Source of the DNA: Colwellia sp. 1_MG-2023
GTDB taxonomy: Bacteria; Pseudomonadota; Gammaproteobacteria; Enterobacterales; Alteromonadaceae
Direction: 5' to 3'
NCBI RefSeq assembly: GCF_030546755.1
Contig: NZ_JAUOPE010000002.1
Span: 62,001 to 126,000, forward strand
DNA length: 64,000 nucleotides
Shown: positions 8,771-15,073 of the stretch, piece after piece
Layout: each line of letters opens with the position of its first letter
Position numbering within the stretch: position 1 is the stretch's first letter
Program-made: the position numbers and the translations under genes
Notes under the pieces: generated by a model
What the model saw: the letters and a program-made list of their open reading frames with translations, nothing else
The model's database searches: none
What the model was told of the DNA's origin: nothing

Positions 8771-10948
8771 ATGTCTCCAAGAACCAAGATTGCCAATTTA
8801 CAAGTAGCACAATGCCTTTATGATTTTATTGAACAAGACGTACTGGCCGGCCTATCTTTCGACTCTAATCATTTTTGGCAAAACTTTGCCAACGTTATAG
8901 AAAATTTAATGCCCCTGAATAAAAAACTGCTGGCAACAAGAGAGTCATTGCAATTACAAATTGATCAATGGCATCAGTCACATCAAGGTGAAGCATTTAA
9001 CTTTACAGACTATAAAGCCTTTCTTTCTGAAATTGGCTACTTAGTGCCGCAGGTAGAAGATTTTCACATCTCTACCGAACATGTGGATAAAGAATTAGCC
9101 ACCATGGCAGGGCCACAATTAGTAGTACCAATCATGAATGCAAGATTCGCACTAAATGCAGTGAACGCCCGCTGGGGAAGTTTATATGATGCACTTTACG
9201 GCACAGATATAATTCCAGAAACAGATGGCGCAGAACGAGCGGGTAATTATAATCCGGTTCGCGGAACTAAAGTTATTGCTTTTGCTCGTGACTTCCTTGA
9301 CACACATATACCATTAAAGAGCGGCTCACATCATCAAGCTAAACAATACAGTTTGGTTGATAATACCTTAACTATTACCTTAGATAATGGTGAAAAAACA
9401 AGCTTACAATCTCCTGAGCAATACCTGGCTTTTCAAGGAGAAACAAGTGCGCCATCTTGCCTGTTATTTATTAATAACGGTTTGCATTTTGAATTAAATT
9501 TCAATAATGAAAGTGTCATTGGCCAGAGCGATAAAGCAGGTATCAGTGATATTACTCTAGAGTCAGCGTTAACCACTATTATGGATTGTGAAGACTCTGT
9601 TGCAGCAGTAGATGCAGAAGATAAAGTGCTTGCCTACAAAAATTGGCTCGGTTTAAACAAAGGCGAGTTAACGGAAAACATTACTAAAAACGGCAAAAGT
9701 TTTGTACGTGCAATGGCACCAGATCGTCACTATAAAACAACTAAGGGTAACGAGCTGAATTTAAAAGGCCGAAGCTTAATGTTTATTCGCAACGTTGGTC
9801 ATTTAATGACAAATAATGCCATTTTAACATCAACTGGCGAAGAAGTGCCTGAAGGTATTCTTGATGCAATGATCACTTCATTAATCGCCCTTTACGATAT
9901 TAAAGACAAAACGCAACTTAACAATAGCGCTGAACAGTCTATCTATATTGTTAAGCCTAAAATGCATGGCCCTGAAGAAGTTGCCTTTGCAAATTTATTG
10001 TTTGAACAAGTAGAACAAGCGTTATCTTTAGTAAAAAACACCATTAAAATTGGCATTATGGATGAAGAAAGACGCACCAGTGTAAATTTAAAAGCTTGTA
10101 TATTCGCGGCAAAAGAACGAGTGGTATTTATTAATACCGGCTTTTTAGATAGAACGGGCGATGAAATTCATACCTCAATGCTAGCAGGCGCCATGGAACG
10201 CAAAGCCGACATAAAACTAACGCCTTGGATTAATGCATACGAAGATAACAATGTTGATATTGGTTTAGCCTGTGGTTTTAGTGGCAAAGCTCAAATAGGG
10301 AAAGGTATGTGGCCAATTCCAGATCAAATGGCAAATATGCTAGCGACTAAAATTAATCATGTTGAAGCAGGAGCAAATACCGCATGGGTACCTTCACCGA
10401 CGGCCGCAACTCTTCATGCATTACATTATCATCGCGTAAATGTTTTTGAATTACAAAAAAGCATTCAGCGACGTACTCCTGCCAATGTGGATGATATTTT
10501 AACCATTCCTCTCGCGAAAGATACAAACTGGTCAAACACTGAAATTCAACACGAACTTGATAATAACGCTCAAGGAATTTTAGGTTATGTAGTGCGATGG
10601 ATTGATCAAGGCGTAGGATGTTCAAAGGTACCAGATATAAATGATGTTGGCCTAATGGAAGACAGAGCAACACTTCGAATTTCAAGTCAACATATGGCTA
10701 ATTGGTTAAAACATAATATCTGTAGCAAAGAAATGGTGTTGGCAAGTCTAAGTAAAATGGCAAAAATCGTTGATAGTCAAAATAGTGCAGACCCGTTATA
10801 CACCAAGATGACTGATGATTTAGACAATAGCATTGCATTTCAAGCAGCCTGTGACCTAGTGTTTAAAGGCGAAGAGCAACCTAATGGTTACACTGAACCC
10901 TTGTTGCATCAATTTCGATTAAAGAAGAAACAAAGTCACTCGTTGTAA
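8771..10948 (+). CDS. glcB: Malate synthase G
   Basis: It condenses glyoxylate and acetyl-CoA into malate, the second step of the glyoxylate shunt and the entry point for glycolate-derived glyoxylate. At 725 residues it is the monomeric G isoform (about 720 aa), not the ~530-aa A isoform usually found beside aceA in enterics. Visible signatures include 'TIMDCEDSVAAVDAEDK', 'GIMDEERRTSVNLKACI', 'NTGFLDRTGDEIHT', 'GKGMWPIPDQMA' and 'LMEDRATLRISSQH', which holds the catalytic aspartate region. AAGGAA before the ATG supports the start. It has its own 313-bp upstream region after lrgB. Confidence 0.97.
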   Translation: MSPRTKIANLQVAQCLYDFIEQDVLAGLSFDSNHFWQNFANVIENLMPLNKKLLATRESLQLQIDQWHQSHQGEAFNFTDYKAFLSEIGYLVPQVEDFHISTEHVDKELATMAGPQLVVPIMNARFALNAVNARWGSLYDALYGTDIIPETDGAERAGNYNPVRGTKVIAFARDFLDTHIPLKSGSHHQAKQYSLVDNTLTITLDNGEKTSLQSPEQYLAFQGETSAPSCLLFINNGLHFELNFNNESVIGQSDKAGISDITLESALTTIMDCEDSVAAVDAEDKVLAYKNWLGLNKGELTENITKNGKSFVRAMAPDRHYKTTKGNELNLKGRSLMFIRNVGHLMTNNAILTSTGEEVPEGILDAMITSLIALYDIKDKTQLNNSAEQSIYIVKPKMHGPEEVAFANLLFEQVEQALSLVKNTIKIGIMDEERRTSVNLKACIFAAKERVVFINTGFLDRTGDEIHTSMLAGAMERKADIKLTPWINAYEDNNVDIGLACGFSGKAQIGKGMWPIPDQMANMLATKINHVEAGANTAWVPSPTAATLHALHYHRVNVFELQKSIQRRTPANVDDILTIPLAKDTNWSNTEIQHELDNNAQGILGYVVRWIDQGVGCSKVPDINDVGLMEDRATLRISSQHMANWLKHNICSKEMVLASLSKMAKIVDSQNSADPLYTKMTDDLDNSIAFQAACDLVFKGEEQPNGYTEPLLHQFRLKKKQSHSL

Positions 10949-10983
10949 AAGTCATTTGCAGTAATAGTAAACAAACTTAATAT

Positions 10984-11016
10984 TGAAAAGGTAAAAGTGT
11001 ATTTTTTACCTTTTCA
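10984..11016 (+). terminator. Hairpin downstream of glcB, probable terminator
   Basis: Perfect 13-bp arms (TGAAAAGGTAAAA and its complement) with a 7-base loop lie 36 bases after the glcB stop. There is no clear T tract after the stem, so terminator function is likely but not certain. Confidence 0.6.
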
Positions 11017-11239
11017 TGTTCCACAAATATTATTATTAACACTCTATAAACATCACGATTCAAACTCCCTTAAAGCAGAATTATCACATTTGTAACGCTT
11101 AAACCCATAAAACCGACCGCTTATCCCATAAAAATAGCAATAGCATCTATTTGCATTTACAGTTAAAATCTAACTACTGTCGTTACATATGTTAAATAAT
11201 TGTAGCAACAGATAGTGAAACTTGGGCGAGGATGGAACA

Positions 11240-11650
11240 ATGATATCACTTGGTAAAACTATACTAATAACTGGCATATTAACGTGTGCAGTTGCTAACG
11301 CGACCAATAATAAAAGCACTCCAATAAATGTCGATGTTATTCAAAAGAATAAATTAATGTTTTATGTGCCAAAAGTAGCAAGTGATGGCGCTAAATCAAT
11401 TATGATTGAGACTAAAAAAATAGCTTATTCACATGATAACTTTGTCTTGCCTAAAGTGTCTTCAAAAAAAGTAACCTACAAAGGCTGCCAATCTAAAAAG
11501 AAGAACGAACTTTATGAACTATCTGCCATTTTCAACGATAAGTTACAAATGTTCTTGTCTTATATTGATGACTCTAAAAGTTTTAACGTTGCCGAAAAGA
11601 AAGACTCATCGAATGATTTAAATATCAACAGTAACGTTCGAATTTACTAA
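11240..11650 (+). CDS. Small secreted protein of unknown function
   Basis: I do not recognise the family. From the ATG at 11240, which has GAGG 9 nt upstream, the protein is 136 residues with a clear Sec signal peptide ('MISLGKTILITGILTCAVA' then NATNN). The mature part is about 115 residues, lysine- and serine-rich, with a single cysteine near the middle, no repeats and no membrane helix. A TTG 18 bases earlier is in frame but would spoil the signal peptide. It stands alone between glcB and the ECF-sigma operon, which ends on the other side of a shared terminator. A periplasmic or outer-membrane-attached role is as much as can be said. Confidence 0.6.
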   Translation: MISLGKTILITGILTCAVANATNNKSTPINVDVIQKNKLMFYVPKVASDGAKSIMIETKKIAYSHDNFVLPKVSSKKVTYKGCQSKKKNELYELSAIFNDKLQMFLSYIDDSKSFNVAEKKDSSNDLNINSNVRIY

Positions 11651-11694
11651 TATTGTTACTTTTTCATTTCGCCTGAATTAACAAAATCAATTCG

Positions 11695-11727
11695 AAAAAA
11701 AACCGTTCAATCGAACGGTTTTTTTAC
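11695..11727. terminator. Bidirectional terminator
   Basis: AAACCGTTC and GAACGGTTT with a short loop are flanked by A and T runs. It sits between the convergent secreted-protein gene (+) and the sigma-factor operon (-) and can serve both. Confidence 0.88.
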
Positions 11728-11752
11728 ATCTTAATCAAGTAAGCCCTTTGGT

Positions 11753-12691
11753 TTAAAATTGATAACCATTACCTTTTTCTAGCAATTTTGCGACATTGAT
11801 TTTATCCGCAGCACAATCACTAATATCTTGTTTACTAAAAACATAAATTTTATCTTTATAACGACGCGCTTCTTTTTCACCCGCTGACTTAATAATCAAA
11901 CTCACGTTTTCATTTTTAGGTACAGCCCTTAAACCATTGCCATAAAGGCAGAAAGTATCGACTAATGCCGTGGTTAAACCTTGATAATATTTAACACGTT
12001 CCTGCTCTTGAGCGAGTTTTTTTTCTTTTTGTTTTTTACTTAAAGCATTCGACTTTTCAGAAAGTTTTAAACGTTCTTTTTCTATCTCTTTTTCCATTGC
12101 TTTAAGCTTTTTCACTTCCGCTGCTAATTCCTCTTTTGAGCCTTCATCAGCGCGACGCATTTGATATTCTATATCACGCTTTTCACGTTCAAGATCTCTC
12201 ACTTGGTAAGCTAAATCACGTTGCTGATCTCTTAACTCGCGGGATAACTCTCGATCGTTATTCAGTGAATCAATAGCACGCTCATAACTTTCTGCCGCTA
12301 TTTCCATCGCATTTGAAACTTGTTCACTGATGTTTTCTTGAAACTCTTCGTCATGAGACATTTCAACAATTACCGAGTTAGCTATTTCTGCTGTAGGAGG
12401 TAATGGCGCAACCGGCGGTAAATCAGGCATAACAAAATCAAACTTATAATTACCCCAATTATGTGATCGAGAGCTTGAATTAATCGTAAAAACAACGCCC
12501 TGCCCTTTTAAGTATGTACTTTCCACACTGTTTATTTTTGAGCTTTTTCGCCCTTCTTGAACAGCAACAGATGAGGTAATAATCTTACTCATAATATTTA
12601 ATTGCTTATGCATGGTATCAAATTCATTGCTACTAGCATTGCCAGTAAAAGCGATTAATAAAGCTGAAACTATGGGGGTAAACTTCTTCAT
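11753..12691 (-). CDS. Periplasmic coiled-coil protein, third gene of the ECF sigma operon
   Basis: Family not recognised. From the ATG at 12691 (GAGGAATAA just upstream, overlapping the stop region of the previous gene) it has 312 residues. It starts with a Sec signal peptide ending near 'LIAFTGNASS', then a proline stretch 'DLPPVAPLPPTAE', then a long charged coiled coil (about 120-235) rich in Glu/Arg/Lys such as 'LRDQQRDLAYQVRDLEREKR'. The C-terminal domain of about 80 residues contains two cysteines. The six-base gap after the anti-sigma candidate implies co-transcription. It could be the periplasmic sensor or the output of the sigma factor; the sequence does not decide. Confidence 0.7.
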   Translation of the reverse strand: MKKFTPIVSALLIAFTGNASSNEFDTMHKQLNIMSKIITSSVAVQEGRKSSKINSVESTYLKGQGVVFTINSSSRSHNWGNYKFDFVMPDLPPVAPLPPTAEIANSVIVEMSHDEEFQENISEQVSNAMEIAAESYERAIDSLNNDRELSRELRDQQRDLAYQVRDLEREKRDIEYQMRRADEGSKEELAAEVKKLKAMEKEIEKERLKLSEKSNALSKKQKEKKLAQEQERVKYYQGLTTALVDTFCLYGNGLRAVPKNENVSLIIKSAGEKEARRYKDKIYVFSKQDISDCAADKINVAKLLEKGNGYQF

Positions 12692-12696
12692 GGTGA

Positions 12697-13431
12697 TTAT
12701 TCCTCTGTTGTCCAATCTGCAGGTGTCGGCTGCAAACCAAGATTAGGTAAATTTCTATCTAAACGATTATCTATTTGAGTTGTGCGATATTTAATTGCCT
12801 GTTCTAACTCTTTAAATTTCATTGTTTGCTCGAATTGTTCATCGGCACGTTGCTCATTAATATATTTAATAAAATCAGTCATATCTTCTTTGCGCTCTTG
12901 ACGTGAAGCACCTAAGACATAAGTAGCTAATTGAAGATTACTTTCTTGCTGTTTAACTTTTATATCTGCGGCATAGTTAGCAAGAATAACTTGTTGTTCA
13001 CTGGCAAAGGTTTGTAGCTTTTGATCGACAAGCTGTGCCAGTCTTTCATCTTGACTCGCTTGATTACTTTTTTGGTAATTGTCAGCAAAGCTCAACATCA
13101 CACCTTCAGGTTTAACAACTAATTCAACTTTCAATAACACTAATGCGATGGCAAAACATGAGAAAGCAAATGACATCGCGGGTAAAGCGCTCCATTGCCA
13201 CCAAGGTTTTTTCTCCGACTCAAACATTGAGGCTCTATCCCAATGGGGTACTTCGAAATCAGTTGTAATATCAGCATGATGAGCAAGTTTGCTTGCCGTT
13301 TCCATTCGCGCTTGCCATTGGCTGTCTTGCTCGAACTCAACTTCATTAATGGCTTTATTTTTTTGGCTCGTTTTCTCTGCTAACCACTGAGCAAATTTTT
13401 GTTCCTGGTCGGTATCTTTACGTTCAGACAT
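12697..13431 (-). CDS. Single-pass membrane protein, candidate anti-sigma factor
   Basis: 244 residues: a charged cytoplasmic N-terminus (1-78), one membrane helix at about 80-101, and a periplasmic part (about 105-244) with Gln/Glu-rich helices suited to coiled coils. Its ATG overlaps the sigma gene's stop by 8 bases, the classic sigma/anti-sigma arrangement. The zinc anti-sigma motif HxxxCxxC is absent and the cytoplasmic part has no cysteine, so it is not a ZAS-type protein and was not matched to RseA or FecR. Function is inferred from gene order and topology. Confidence 0.7.
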   Translation of the reverse strand: MSERKDTDQEQKFAQWLAEKTSQKNKAINEVEFEQDSQWQARMETASKLAHHADITTDFEVPHWDRASMFESEKKPWWQWSALPAMSFAFSCFAIALVLLKVELVVKPEGVMLSFADNYQKSNQASQDERLAQLVDQKLQTFASEQQVILANYAADIKVKQQESNLQLATYVLGASRQERKEDMTDFIKYINEQRADEQFEQTMKFKELEQAIKYRTTQIDNRLDRNLPNLGLQPTPADWTTEE

Positions 13432-13972
13432 AATCCAACTCCAAATGATCTTTTAATTTATCAAGTGCGCTATAAAGTCGCGATTTAGCGGTATTTATCG
13501 ATATTCCCAATTGATATGAGATATCTTCAAACGTTGCATGTTGAAAAAACTTTAACTCAACTACTACTTTTTGATTAAAAGGTAAAAGTTGTAACGCTTT
13601 TTGAATATCTTGCGCTTGTTGTCCAGAAGAAAAAGTAAACTCTGGACATGCACTATCATCTACTTCTTCTTGTTCCGGTGTATCATCTAAAGATTGCATT
13701 GGCTTTTTTCGACGATAAAACTCAATACATCGATAATGAGCAATCTTAAAAATCCAGCCTTTAAATGGACTATCACCACGAAAAGAAGACAAATTTCGAA
13801 AGACAGCGACAAAAACATCCTGCATTAAATCCATCGCATCTTCTCGATTACTCACCATTCGCATGGTGTAATTGAATAAGTGCTTTTCATAACGCTTAAC
13901 CAAGGTGATCCAGGCTGATTTTTTCCCGCTAAGCGCTTGCTTTACTAGCGTTTCATCGCTTCGTTCAAACAC
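13424..13972 (-). CDS. ECF-family RNA polymerase sigma factor
   Basis: 182 residues with both ECF domains: region 2 (about 20-90; 'REDAMDLMQDVFVAVFRNL' and 'FKGWIFKIAHYRCIEFYRR') and region 4 (about 120-175; 'LPFNQKVVVELKFFQ' and the helix-turn-helix 'EDISYQLGISINTAKSRLYS'). The start is GTG with AGGA 6 nt upstream. It heads a three-gene operon with a membrane protein and a periplasmic coiled-coil protein, implying an envelope signal. A palindrome at 13996-14013 lies just upstream. The ECF subgroup was not determined. Confidence 0.92.
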   Translation of the reverse strand: MFERSDETLVKQALSGKKSAWITLVKRYEKHLFNYTMRMVSNREDAMDLMQDVFVAVFRNLSSFRGDSPFKGWIFKIAHYRCIEFYRRKKPMQSLDDTPEQEEVDDSACPEFTFSSGQQAQDIQKALQLLPFNQKVVVELKFFQHATFEDISYQLGISINTAKSRLYSALDKLKDHLELDYV

Positions 13973-14294
13973 GCAATGTCCTATTGTTTTTGTTAAATAA
14001 CTCGTTCGTTATTATTAAAGTAGAGTGTGAAGAGCAAATAGTTTGAAAATATTTACATTTATTTTGAAATACTTTTACTTTAAAAAGTGTGAATACATTT
14101 AAGACATATATCAAGCAATTAAAAAGTACCGTTCTTGTTCATTATGTTATCAATAAAAATTACCATAAATAACAATTACCTATAACGAAAAACCAACAAA
14201 CACACGAAAGAATAAATTATAATAAAAAACCTGTATTCTTGAAGGAAAAAATACGATATTGTTAGCCGATATTTTTTTCAAATAAAGGTGAAAA
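13973..14294. other. Divergent control region, ECF sigma operon / parvulin
   Basis: 322 bases, strongly AT-rich, between two divergent starts. Besides the palindrome at 13996-14013 I see no certain promoter elements and no small gene. Confidence 0.5.
13996..14013. promoter_or_regulatory. Palindrome upstream of the ECF sigma gene
   Basis: AATAAC and GTTATT arms flank TCGTTC, 24-41 bases before the sigma GTG. It could be an operator or a leader hairpin. No known consensus is claimed. Confidence 0.35.
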
Positions 14295-14576
14295 ATGGTC
14301 ACAGCATCAGCACGACATATTCTTGTCGACACAGAAGAGCAATGTATAAAGTTAAAAAATCAAATAGAATCAGGTAGCGATTTTGCCGAAGTTGCCAAAG
14401 AATATTCTAATTGTCCATCAAAAATGCAAGGTGGAGCTCTTGGTTCATTTGGTCGAGGACAAATGGTACAAGAATTTGAAGAAGTGGTCTTTAGCGCTGA
14501 ACTTAATAAAGTACAAGGACCTGTTAAAACGCAATTTGGTTATCATTTACTCGAAGTCACTAAAAGAACAGACTAA
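14295..14576 (+). CDS. ppiC: Single-domain parvulin peptidyl-prolyl isomerase
   Basis: The 93-residue protein is one complete rotamase (parvulin) domain: 'ASARHILVDTEEQC', 'SGSDFAEVAKEYSNCPSK', 'GGALGSFGRGQMVQEFEEV' and 'GPVKTQFGYHLLEV'. It matches the length of E. coli PpiC. There is no signal sequence, so it acts in the cytoplasm, catalysing cis-trans isomerisation at prolines. AAGGTGAAAA before the ATG is a good ribosome-binding site. It stands alone with its own terminator and is divergent from the ECF sigma operon. Confidence 0.95.
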   Translation: MVTASARHILVDTEEQCIKLKNQIESGSDFAEVAKEYSNCPSKMQGGALGSFGRGQMVQEFEEVVFSAELNKVQGPVKTQFGYHLLEVTKRTD

Positions 14577-14637
14577 CATTCGGTTAACCATTCGAAGTTA
14601 GTGAGAATCCATTCATAGTTCTTCAACGTGTTAATAC

Positions 14638-14674
14638 AAAATGCCATTTCTATTTCTTAAGTAGTGGCATTTTA
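14638..14674 (+). terminator. Terminator of ppiC
   Basis: AAAATGCCA and TGGCATTTT are 9-bp arms around an 18-base loop, with the T run formed by the end of the stem. It lies 60 bases after the stop. Confidence 0.65.
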
Positions 14675-14844
14675 ATTCCTTTTAAACTTGCCAAAATACA
14701 CTAAGCTGCTCTAATGCCTACAACAAACACTTGAAAATATTATCAATAAAAGTGAGAAAATTTGTAGTTAACAATATATCCCCAAAATTATTTGATCCTT
14801 CACGATTTTCATCAATACTTTCATCATGACAAAAAAGGTTAATA

Positions 14845-14873
14845 ATCGATAAATCCAATAATTGGGTATCGAT
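14845..14873. promoter_or_regulatory. Palindromic element upstream of acnB
   Basis: Nested inverted repeats: ATCGATA (14845-14851) with TATCGAT (14867-14873), and inside them CCAAT with ATTGG around a single A. A possible operator; no regulator can be named. Confidence 0.45.
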
Positions 14874-15012
14874 CTATGATTCTTTTTTTAAGTTGTAGTT
14901 ACCTTAAAAACAATATAAAGCAAATAACTACATTTACTTTCACATATAAATTTCGTGAATAGTGCGTATTAAAGCAAATGATTTATGTCAGGTAGGAAAT
15001 AAGGTAAACTAG

Positions 15013-15029
15013 GGGGATAAATTATCCCC
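15013..15029. promoter_or_regulatory. Perfect 17-bp palindrome in the acnB leader
   Basis: GGGGATAA, one A, then TTATCCCC, ending 44 bases before the acnB ATG. GC-rich arms stand out in AT-rich surroundings. It fits a dimeric repressor site. As RNA the one-base loop makes a hairpin less likely. Confidence 0.5.
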
Positions 15030-15073
15030 TCGTTAAATTTATATTAGCATATCAATCCTAAAGAGAGTATTAA

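Larger units (their letters stand above)
14577..15073. other. Long region upstream of acnB
   Basis: 497 bases holding the parvulin terminator (14638-14674), a 29-bp palindromic element (14845-14873), a TATGAT -10-like hexamer at 14875-14880, and a perfect 17-bp palindrome (15013-15029) 45 bases before the acnB start. No small gene with a credible start was found. Confidence 0.6.
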
